Source of the DNA: CAYJNO01 sp044432885
GTDB taxonomy: Bacteria; Bacillota_I; Bacilli_A; Erysipelotrichales; Erysipelotrichaceae
NCBI GenBank assembly: GCA_044432885.1
Contig: JAWXUG010000002.1
Span: 1 to 38,587 of the forward strand
Reading direction: 5' to 3'
Length of the DNA: 38,587 nucleotides
Shown piece by piece: positions 31,805 to 38,587 of the stretch. Position 1 is the first letter of the stretch, and each line of letters begins with the position of its first letter. Under the pieces are notes generated by a model. That model made no database searches and was not told the origin of the DNA. It saw only the letters and a list, made by a program, of their open reading frames with translations. The position numbers and the translations under genes were made by a program.

Positions 31805-32983
31805 ATGAAAGAGAAGCTACATAGATACATTATAGGTGTTTCAGGAGGGCCAGATTCAATGGCTCTTTTAGACTATATGAGAAATGCGTGTGAGGTTGTA
31901 GCTGTCCATGTCAATTATCATAAAAGAGAAAGTGCAATGCGAGATCAAAGAATCGTTGAAACTTATTGTAAAAAATATGATATTCAATGTTTTATATTCG
32001 ATTATGTAGAGGATAAAAAGGGAAATTTTCAGGATTCAGCTAGAGTATTTCGCTATGAAAAATTCAAAGAGGTCTATGATTTGATGAAGGCTGATGGAAT
32101 CATGACGGCCCATCATCAAGATGATGTGATTGAAACCTATTTAATGCAACTAAAACGAGGAAGTACGCCTAGTTATTGGGGGATAAGAGAAAAGCAACAA
32201 TGGAAAGAGTATTGGATTATTCGCCCTTTATTAGATAAAACGAAAAGTGAATTAGTTGAGTATTTAAATAAAAATAAAATTGATTACGGTATTGATGAGT
32301 CCAATCTTCAAGATAATTACCAAAGAAATCAAATAAGGCATCAAGTTGTGGAAAAGTTGGACGATAAACAACGTCAAAAGTACATAGATGAAATAAAGGA
32401 TAAAAACTTAAATAATAAAATGGCGGAAGATGAACTTAGTCAATTGATTTATCAGCAAAAAATAAAAGAAGAAGATTTAAGAAATTCAAAACATCCAACA
32501 AGTTTATTGCGCTTGTTGATGGGAATTGAGATTAGTGAAACCTACTTAATTGAATTAGTTAGACAATTGATGCAGTGTAAACAGCTTAAGTTGGAAATTG
32601 ATGAGTACTGGTTATTAAAAGAGGAGGGGTGGATTAGATTTATTGAAAAACCTAAATCCTATACATATGAAATTAAGGAACATCATTTAATACAAACTCC
32701 TTATTTTAAAGTAGTAGAGAAGGCAGATTCATTTAGCTGTGCAACGGTAAGTGAAGATGACTTTCCACTAACTATACGCAACGTTCAAAAGGGTGATTGC
32801 ATCAAAATGAAATATGGTACGAAACGTATTTCTCGCTGGTTTATTGACCATAAAATAGGCTTATATGAGCGTGAGATATGGCCAATTGTGCTGAATAGAC
32901 ATGAAGAAGTCGTTTTAGTGCCTAAAATAGGGTGTAGTTTAAAACATTATTCTAACAATCCTAATCTATTTGTGATAAAATAA
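31805..32983 (+). CDS. tilS: tRNA(Ile)-lysidine synthase TilS
   Basis: TilS modifies C34 of the AUA-reading tRNA-Ile to lysidine using ATP and lysine, an essential step in most bacteria. The 392-residue protein has the PP-loop SGGPDSMALL at residues about 14-23, followed by HHQDDVIETYLMQLKRGS and a conserved RPLL segment. The C-terminal region (KGDCIKMKYGTKRISRWF) is the typical TilS C-terminal domain. There is almost no Shine-Dalgarno before the ATG at 31805, so translation may be coupled to ychF. Confidence 0.93.
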   Translation: MKEKLHRYIIGVSGGPDSMALLDYMRNACEVVAVHVNYHKRESAMRDQRIVETYCKKYDIQCFIFDYVEDKKGNFQDSARVFRYEKFKEVYDLMKADGIMTAHHQDDVIETYLMQLKRGSTPSYWGIREKQQWKEYWIIRPLLDKTKSELVEYLNKNKIDYGIDESNLQDNYQRNQIRHQVVEKLDDKQRQKYIDEIKDKNLNNKMAEDELSQLIYQQKIKEEDLRNSKHPTSLLRLLMGIEISETYLIELVRQLMQCKQLKLEIDEYWLLKEEGWIRFIEKPKSYTYEIKEHHLIQTPYFKVVEKADSFSCATVSEDDFPLTIRNVQKGDCIKMKYGTKRISRWFIDHKIGLYEREIWPIVLNRHEEVVLVPKIGCSLKHYSNNPNLFVIK

Positions 32984-33006
32984 TTGATATCTGTGGAGGA
33001 AAAAAG

Positions 33007-33543
33007 ATGGATCAAAGAGTTAAAGAAATCTTAATTGATGAGCAACAAATTACAGAAAAATGTAAGGAATTAGGGGCGAAAATCTCTGAAGATTATAAAG
33101 ATGTACAGCCGCCATTATTTGTGGCATTATTAAAAGGGTCAGTTCCGTTTTTGGCTGATTTAATCAAATATGTTACAATTGATATAGAATATGATTTTAT
33201 GGATGTTTCAAGTTATGCAGGCACAAAATCAACCGGGGATATTCGCATTATCAAGGATTTAGATCGTTCAATAGAAGGCTTAGATATCGTTTTAGTAGAA
33301 GATATCGTTGATACTGGAAGAACCCTTGTGAATGTTAAAGAATTATTGAAAAATAAAGGGGCTAAAAGTATCAAAGTAGTTTCTTTGTTAGATAAACCGT
33401 CTAGAAGAGAAGTAGAAGTAGAAGCTGAATATATTGGTTTTGTCATTCCAGATGCTTTTGTAATTGGTTATGGATTAGACTTTGATCAAAAATTTAGAAA
33501 TCTTCCTTATGTAGGCATTATGAAAGAAGAATATTATCAATAG
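33007..33543 (+). CDS. hpt: Hypoxanthine-guanine phosphoribosyltransferase
   Basis: The 178-residue enzyme joins PRPP to hypoxanthine or guanine, making IMP or GMP (purine salvage). The PRPP motif VEDIVDTGRTL is at about residues 98-108. Other conserved segments are LFVALLKGSVPFLADL and the C-terminal IGYGLDFDQKFRNLPYVG. GGAGG lies 7 bases before the ATG. The order tilS-hpt-ftsH is conserved in many Firmicutes. A purine permease gene with a guanine riboswitch lies elsewhere in the window but appears broken. Confidence 0.96.
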   Translation: MDQRVKEILIDEQQITEKCKELGAKISEDYKDVQPPLFVALLKGSVPFLADLIKYVTIDIEYDFMDVSSYAGTKSTGDIRIIKDLDRSIEGLDIVLVEDIVDTGRTLVNVKELLKNKGAKSIKVVSLLDKPSRREVEVEAEYIGFVIPDAFVIGYGLDFDQKFRNLPYVGIMKEEYYQ

Positions 33544-33554
33544 GAGGTAAGTTC

Positions 33555-35456
33555 ATGAATAAAGGCAATAATAGATATTTAAATTATATTCCTTTCTTTA
33601 TTCTAATGATGGCAATCATGAGTATGTCAATGTTTGGAGAGAGTAGTTATAACCAAGCATTAACTTATACTCAATTGCAAGAGTTTTTAAAAGAAGGTAA
33701 TGTAGAAACTGTAAGTCTATCTGTAGACTATACAGTAATTAATGTTTCAGGTATTTATGTAGAGGATGAAGTTGAAGGTACTTTCAGCGCTACGATTCCA
33801 AATACAGAAGCTGAACTAGAAAAATTAATGGCAACTATTGAAGAAGCGGATATTGTGATTGTGGATGCCAATGAATCTAACTTTTGGGTAGAATTAATCG
33901 CATCAATCCTTCCATTTATTTTACTTGGAGGAGTAGCGATTTACTTCTTAAGTAAAAGTGGTGGTGGCGCTAATAATAAAGCGTTTGAATTTTCTAAATC
34001 ACGTGCAAGAATTGAAGGCGATATTAAAGTTCGTTTTAGTGATGTAGCAGGTTGTGATGAAGAAAAAGAAGAAATGCAGGAGTTAATTGACTACTTAAAA
34101 CATCCTCGTAAGTTCTCTAAAATGGGAGCAAGAATTCCTAAGGGAATTTTAATGGTAGGTTCTCCAGGTACTGGGAAAACCTTATTAGCTAAAGCGGTAG
34201 CAGGTGAAGCGGATGTTCCATTCTACTCTATTTCCGGAAGTGATTTCGTAGAAATGTTTGTAGGGGTTGGAGCAAGTCGTGTACGTGATATGTTTAAAAA
34301 AGCGAAACAAACCTCACCATGTATGATTTTTATTGATGAAATTGATGCGGTAGGAAGACAACGTGGCGCTGGAATGGGTGGCGGACATGATGAACGAGAA
34401 CAAACCTTAAACCAAATGTTAGTTGAGATGGATGGGATTAATGATAATGCAGGTATTGTAATTATTGCAGCTACCAATAGACCAGATGTACTGGATCCAG
34501 CATTACTTCGTCCAGGACGTTTTGACAGACAAATTACAGTTGCACTACCAGATAGAAAAGGTAGAAAAGAAATTTTAATGGTTCACGCAAGAAATAAAAT
34601 CTTAAGTCCTGAAATCGATTTAGATGCATTAGCAAAAAGAACACCAGGATTCAGTGGTGCTGATCTTGAAAACGTTTTAAATGAGGCTAGTATTCTTGCA
34701 GTGCGTGAAAACGCACCTGCTGTAACGATGGATCATCTTGATGAAGCGATTGACCGTGTTATGATGGGACCTGCTAAGAAGAGTCGTAAATATGATGAAA
34801 AATCTAAAAAGCTTGTTGCCTATCATGAGGCAGGGCATGCAGTCATTGGATTATTCTTAGACGATGCAACGATGGTACAAAAAGTAACGATTATTCCACG
34901 TGGTCAAGCTGGTGGATATAACTTGATGACAGAAAAAGAAGAAAAAATCATGCACACTAAAAAGGATTTAATGAGTACCATTACTTCTTATATGGGTGGG
35001 CGCACAGCGGAAGAAATTTTCTTTGATGATATTTCAACAGGGGCATCAGGAGATATTGATTCTGCCACAAGAATCGCTCGCGATATGGTTACTCTGTATG
35101 GTATGAGTGATCTTGGTCCTGTTAAATATGAAAGTGGAAGTCAAAATGTTTTCTTAGGAAGAGATTACAATTCTGCTTCTAATGTATCTGGACAAATTGC
35201 CTTTGAAATTGATCAAGAAGTTCGAAAGATAGTGGATAATGCCCATAATAAAGCAAAAGAAATTATCACAGCACATAAAACAGAACTTATTCGAATTGCT
35301 GAAGCTTTAATGGAAAATGAAACATTAACTTCTGAACAAATTGAAAAAGTTGTACAGGGATTACCTTATAAAGAAGAAGTAGAACCTGTAAAAGTGGTTG
35401 AAGAAGTTGTGGTTGAACAAATTCCAGAAGAAATCGAAGAAGACGAAAAAATTTAA
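33555..35456 (+). CDS. ftsH: ATP-dependent zinc metalloprotease FtsH
   Basis: The 633-residue membrane-bound AAA protease degrades unneeded or damaged membrane and cytosolic proteins. Two N-terminal TM segments (about 9-27 and 112-132) enclose the extracytoplasmic domain. The AAA module has GSPGTGKT (about 202), Walker B IFIDEIDAVG and the second region of homology RPGRFDRQI. The zinc site is HEAGH (about 424), with the third ligand expected in the GDIDSATRIARDM segment. AGGAGG precedes the ATG. The last 30 residues are acidic and low-complexity. The gene ends the housekeeping block. Confidence 0.97.
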   Translation: MNKGNNRYLNYIPFFILMMAIMSMSMFGESSYNQALTYTQLQEFLKEGNVETVSLSVDYTVINVSGIYVEDEVEGTFSATIPNTEAELEKLMATIEEADIVIVDANESNFWVELIASILPFILLGGVAIYFLSKSGGGANNKAFEFSKSRARIEGDIKVRFSDVAGCDEEKEEMQELIDYLKHPRKFSKMGARIPKGILMVGSPGTGKTLLAKAVAGEADVPFYSISGSDFVEMFVGVGASRVRDMFKKAKQTSPCMIFIDEIDAVGRQRGAGMGGGHDEREQTLNQMLVEMDGINDNAGIVIIAATNRPDVLDPALLRPGRFDRQITVALPDRKGRKEILMVHARNKILSPEIDLDALAKRTPGFSGADLENVLNEASILAVRENAPAVTMDHLDEAIDRVMMGPAKKSRKYDEKSKKLVAYHEAGHAVIGLFLDDATMVQKVTIIPRGQAGGYNLMTEKEEKIMHTKKDLMSTITSYMGGRTAEEIFFDDISTGASGDIDSATRIARDMVTLYGMSDLGPVKYESGSQNVFLGRDYNSASNVSGQIAFEIDQEVRKIVDNAHNKAKEIITAHKTELIRIAEALMENETLTSEQIEKVVQGLPYKEEVEPVKVVEEVVVEQIPEEIEEDEKI

Positions 35457-35465
35457 ATAAAATAT

Positions 35466-35500
35466 AAGGTATTAGGCTCATAAAGTCTAATACCTTTTAT
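35466..35500. terminator. Bidirectional terminator between ftsH and the third MATE gene
   Basis: AAGGTATTAG (35466-35475) pairs perfectly with CTAATACCTT (35487-35496) around an 11-base loop. T-rich and A-rich ends follow on both sides. Confidence 0.82.
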
Positions 35501-36903
35501 ATTTTAATAGAAGTCCACTTGCCACTTGAAAACCTTTGGTACCCTAATACAGCTCTTGTAGCTTGATCTAACCACATTGCCATCCAGGCTCCATTCAGTC
35601 CAAGACCGAGTTTAGTGCAAAAGATGAAAGCACTTAAGGGTCGTAATATGGCAACACACATCATACTAGAAAAGGCTACAAATTTTGTGTCCCCAGCACC
35701 TCGTAGAGCACCATTCATTACAATCCTAGAAGTTTGAAAGTGGGTAGTACACGCCATGATAATCATGACCATACTAGCCATAGATAGAACTTCACTACTA
35801 TTGTCATAAAGCGCTACTAATCGAGTGCCTGCAAATAAGAATATAAGAGAGAGTAGTGAGGAGATACAAAAGGCAACTCGTTGACCAGTTTTGCCATAAA
35901 CTTCAGCTTCATCGATACGTTTCTTTCCCAGAGATTGGCCAACTAACGCCGAAGTAGCAACAGAAATACCATCTCCAAAAGCAAAAGATATTTCTTGTAT
36001 GGAACTACATGCTTGATGGGTTGCGAAAGCAGTTGAACCAAAATCAGCGACAATACGCATAAACATGAAAATCCCAATTCGTAAGCACATTTGCTCAATC
36101 AATGCAGAACTACTTATTTTATTAATTGAAGATAAGGTTTGTAAATCAAAATGAAAACCAACTTTATGATAAATAGATAAAAATCCATCATAGCTAAATA
36201 ATGAAAAAATAGACATGAAGCAACCAACACTACTTCCTATTAACGTAGCAATTCCTGCTCCTTGAATACCGAGGGTTGGGAAAACCCATATTCCGTTAAT
36301 CAAAAGGAAATTTAAAATTACATTGACAATATTTGCTGCCAAATTTGTTCTTAAAGATATTTTAGTGCGTCCTGCCCCTCGTTGCGCAGCATTGATAGTT
36401 AAAGAGACACTAGTGAAAGGGATGCTTAACATTAATGGTTGAAAATAGGTAATAGCCAAATCGATATATTCAGCATCTGCACCAGCGAATGTAAGGACTT
36501 TATCAGCGAAGATAAAAGCTAAACTAGACATCGTTATGGCAATCATGATATTGAGCATAATAGCTTGACGAAGACATTTATTAGCTTTAATTTGATCATT
36601 TTCACCAAAACGTCTAGCAACAATCGTTGCAACCCCTACATTTAATGAACTGATTAAAGCTAGTACAATCAATCGTGGTTGATTGGTAATTCCAACAGCT
36701 GCAATCGCAAGGGTACCTAGGGTTCCCACCATCATTAAATCGACAGCACTGATTAAAAAGATAAGCACCGATTCTAATGCACTTGGCCATGCGATTTTAA
36801 AGAGTTGATGATAATAGCTAAAGGTATCTTTTAAATGGCTAGAATCTTGTTTTGAAGAAAGCATGTAATCCACAGAAAAAAATCTAATAATATAATTTTT
36901 CAT
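35497..36903 (-). CDS. MATE-family multidrug exporter (3)
   Basis: The 468-residue MATE transporter is distinct from the other two. An N-terminal tail of about 30 residues (FFSVDYMLSSKQDSSHLKDT) precedes the first TM helix. Recognisable MATE segments are IAWPSALESVLIFLISAVDLMMVGTLG, NAAQRGAGRTKISLR, FGDGISVATSALVGQSLGKKR and MNGALRGAGDTKF. AGGGGGAAAG lies just before the start on the minus strand. It is monocistronic and convergent with ftsH. Its substrate is not predictable. Confidence 0.9.
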   Translation of the reverse strand: MKNYIIRFFSVDYMLSSKQDSSHLKDTFSYYHQLFKIAWPSALESVLIFLISAVDLMMVGTLGTLAIAAVGITNQPRLIVLALISSLNVGVATIVARRFGENDQIKANKCLRQAIMLNIMIAITMSSLAFIFADKVLTFAGADAEYIDLAITYFQPLMLSIPFTSVSLTINAAQRGAGRTKISLRTNLAANIVNVILNFLLINGIWVFPTLGIQGAGIATLIGSSVGCFMSIFSLFSYDGFLSIYHKVGFHFDLQTLSSINKISSSALIEQMCLRIGIFMFMRIVADFGSTAFATHQACSSIQEISFAFGDGISVATSALVGQSLGKKRIDEAEVYGKTGQRVAFCISSLLSLIFLFAGTRLVALYDNSSEVLSMASMVMIIMACTTHFQTSRIVMNGALRGAGDTKFVAFSSMMCVAILRPLSAFIFCTKLGLGLNGAWMAMWLDQATRAVLGYQRFSSGKWTSIKI

Positions 36904-37132
36904 CTTTCCCCCTAATCTCTTGTAAAATACATAAACATTTTATACATGGTAGCACAGTTTTATAAGAGGTTCAACAAGCTTAAAATAAATCCTTTGAAAA
37001 GAGCGCATTTATGCTATATTCATTGGTGTAAATGCTAAAGAACGCATTCGTTGTATTTAAATTTTTGAAGTGCTAGAATGCAAATTATAAATATGAACCT
37101 TATATTTATATAAAGAAATTGAGCTGGAGGAA

Positions 37133-37630
37133 ATGATGAAAATCACAAAGCAAATTTATAAAATACTTTCTGTAATAATCTCATGTTTATTAGTTGTGTT
37201 TGCATTATTATTGGTAGGTGTAAGACTATTTGGATTTACTCCTTACACCATTCTTTCAGCTAGTATGGAACCAAAATATCCAGTAGGATCACTCATTTAT
37301 ATTAGACCAATTGAAAAAGAAAATATTGTAGTGACTGATGATATTACTTATGTCTTTGATGAACAATTAAATGTTGTGACTCATCAAGTGATAGAAATCA
37401 GTGATGATGGTGAGTATTTCTTTACGCAAGGATTAGCGAATCAATCGCCCGATACAAACCCAGTATATTATGAAAATATTTTGGGGAAAGTTTATTTTTG
37501 TATTCCATTATTAGGATATGTTGCTTCTTTTTTATCTAGTCCTTTAGGATTGATAATATCCATCCTATTAATATTGATATGGTGTGTTCTGATTTATATG
37601 GTTGAACTGTATAGAAAAAATAAGAACTAA
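37133..37630 (+). CDS. sipW: SipW-type signal peptidase I
   Basis: The 165-residue membrane protease is of the ER-like S26B type, as in SipW of Bacillus, which matures TasA-type fibre proteins. One N-terminal TM segment (about 12-33) leads to the catalytic Ser in ILSASMEPKYPVGS. A His in VVTHQVIEI takes the place of the usual bacterial Lys, and a C-terminal TM segment (about 130-158) follows. GGAGG lies 5 bases before the ATG; a second ATG follows immediately. Two genes for probable substrates come next, so this looks like a dedicated export locus. The 229-bp region upstream has only a weak promoter candidate (TTGAAG at 37065). Confidence 0.9.
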   Translation: MMKITKQIYKILSVIISCLLVVFALLLVGVRLFGFTPYTILSASMEPKYPVGSLIYIRPIEKENIVVTDDITYVFDEQLNVVTHQVIEISDDGEYFFTQGLANQSPDTNPVYYENILGKVYFCIPLLGYVASFLSSPLGLIISILLILIWCVLIYMVELYRKNKN

Positions 37631-37698
37631 ATTATTTTTTGAATAGGTTTTAAGTGGGTTTCTTCACACATTAAATAAATTTAAAGAGAGGTAAGAAA

Positions 37699-38301
37699 AT
37701 GAAAAACAAATTTTTAAAACCAGCACTAGCTTTAGTTCTACTAACAACAATGACAGTAGGTGGATCACTCGCCTATATCAATGCCCAAACAGATGAGATT
37801 GAAAATAAATTTGTTTATGCACATGTAGGTGATGGCGACGATACTTTAGCTATCGAACTTGATGAAACCTTCACTTTAGGTGGAGATGATGTATCAGAAA
37901 TGGAAGATGGAATTGCTAAATTTTTACCAGGAGATGAGATTGTGAAAAGTCCTGTTGTCACTGTAACAGCCAATGCATTAGAGGATGGTGCGTACGTATT
38001 TATTGAAATAAAAGGGGATGGAGCTGATAATATCGTAGCCCTTGGATTCACAGTAGATACAGATGTATGGACAGCGGTTTCTGATACCACTAATGTTTAC
38101 TATACAGTAGTAGACAAGATTACAGATAGCCAACTACTTAACTTTGATGTCTTCTCAACAGATACAATTACGATTCCAACCGACTTTAGCGACTCTACAT
38201 TTGATGAAGTACAAACATTAACAGTAGATGCCTATGCCATTCAAAAAGCAAACTTAGATAGCGCTGAAGATGCATGGCTTGCATTAAATCCAAGTGTTTA
38301 A
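37699..38301 (+). CDS. Probable SipW-processed secreted protein (TasA/camelysin-like)
   Basis: The 200-residue exported protein has a signal peptide (MKNKFLKPALALVLLTTMTVGGSLAY... pattern up to about residue 30). The segment SLAYINAQTDEIENKF resembles the LAYFTDxxxxxNxF context cut by SipW. The mature part is acidic (rich in Asp, Glu and Thr) and probably beta-rich (VVTVTANALEDGAYVFIEI). It is 69 bases downstream of sipW, with SD AGAGAGGT before the ATG. It may be a surface fibre or matrix component; only the signal and context support this. Confidence 0.8.
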   Translation: MKNKFLKPALALVLLTTMTVGGSLAYINAQTDEIENKFVYAHVGDGDDTLAIELDETFTLGGDDVSEMEDGIAKFLPGDEIVKSPVVTVTANALEDGAYVFIEIKGDGADNIVALGFTVDTDVWTAVSDTTNVYYTVVDKITDSQLLNFDVFSTDTITIPTDFSDSTFDEVQTLTVDAYAIQKANLDSAEDAWLALNPSV

Positions 38302-38400
38302 AATAAGATTAAAATTTCCTATACATAAATTAACCTAAATTAAATAAAGATAATCCCTTAAAACAAATAGCCTAAACAATATAAATACTATAAATGACTT

Positions 38401-38429
38401 GATGAATTCACTTATTAAGTGAATTCATC
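38401..38429. terminator. Perfect hairpin between the secreted-protein genes
   Basis: GATGAATTCACTT (38401-38413) and AAGTGAATTCATC (38417-38429) form a 13-bp stem with a three-base loop. The following TTCT is a poor T-tract, so it could be a terminator or an mRNA-stabilising or processing structure separating the two genes. Confidence 0.55.
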
Positions 38430-38477
38430 TTCTATGTAAGTTTTATTTTAGATGATACACATAGCAAGGAGTCTTAT

Positions 38478-38587
38478 ATGAAAAAGAAAATACCCTTCAT
38501 TTTAATCATAATCATCGTAAGTTTAGTAGGTTATCAAAGTCTAGCCTATTACACAACGAATACCACATCAAAAATATCATTACAACA
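38478..38587 (+). CDS. Second probable SipW-processed secreted protein (partial, cut by window end)
   Basis: This reading frame begins after AAGGAG and runs off the end of the window. Only about 36 residues are visible: MKKKIPFILIIIIVSLVGYQ then SLAYYTTNTTSKISL. A positively charged start, a hydrophobic core and the SLAYYT motif resemble the signal peptides of SipW substrates such as the upstream protein. Confidence 0.7.
   Translation, partial: MKKKIPFILIIIIVSLVGYQSLAYYTTNTTSKISLQ

Noticed and set aside
37005..37035. 7-bp inverted repeat GCATTTA/TAAATGC upstream of sipW
   Set aside because: It is short, AT-rich and without a clear relation to a promoter; probably chance.

Overview
The window is about 38.6 kb of AT-rich DNA from a Gram-positive, anaerobic, fermentative bacterium of the Firmicutes. 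Strong AGGAGG-type ribosome binding sites, poly-U terminators, a guanine riboswitch, a CcpA-type cre-like site, the conserved tilS-hpt-ftsH order and a SipW-type signal peptidase support this. An Erysipelotrichia- or Clostridia-like gut bacterium is my best guess, as an inference only. I saw no rRNA, tRNA or CRISPR array.

Layout. (1) 1-3.2 kb: an XRE regulator, an RlmA-type rRNA methyltransferase, and an IS607-family element with a serine recombinase and a TnpB nuclease. (2) 3.2-6 kb: a membrane PH-domain protein, an ABC-F ATPase and a cyclophilin. (3) 6-12.9 kb: a reductase locus. Two close paralogues of an FAD reductase, one cytoplasmic and one an extracellular lipoprotein with an FMN-binding domain, flank an EgtUV/OpuC-type ABC importer. 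A TetR regulator of the LmrA/YxaF type follows, and a matching palindrome overlaps the start site of the lipoprotein gene. (4) 13-14.5 kb: a guanine riboswitch in front of a purine permease gene broken by two single-base frameshifts. (5) 14.7-25.8 kb: a 13-gene co-directional operon. It encodes a bifurcating-type [FeFe] hydrogenase (HydC, HydB, HydA) plus a signalling set: a PAS-containing sensory hydrogenase homologue, a SpoIIE-type phosphatase, two small GHKL ATPases, two DRTGG proteins, a PHP phosphoesterase, a degenerate hydrogenase-like protein and extra thioredoxin-fold ferredoxins. (6) 26-27.6 kb: a three-gene HipB-HipS-HipT-like toxin-antitoxin module with a perfect inverted-repeat operator. 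(7) 27.7-37 kb: three MATE transporters around a housekeeping block (ychF, tilS, hpt, ftsH). One MATE gene has a terminator-like leader with a four-codon upstream ORF. (8) 37.1 kb to the end: sipW and two SipW-substrate-like secreted proteins, the last cut by the window edge.

How it fits together. The hydrogenase would dispose of electrons from reduced ferredoxin and NADH as H2, and the embedded signalling genes look built to sense H2 or redox state and act through protein phosphorylation. The flavin reductases offer another electron sink using an unsaturated organic acceptor whose identity the sequence does not give. The cre-like site suggests carbon control of the hydrogenase operon. The most promising candidates for undescribed biology are the hydrogenase-embedded signalling set and the two-compartment reductase-transporter locus.
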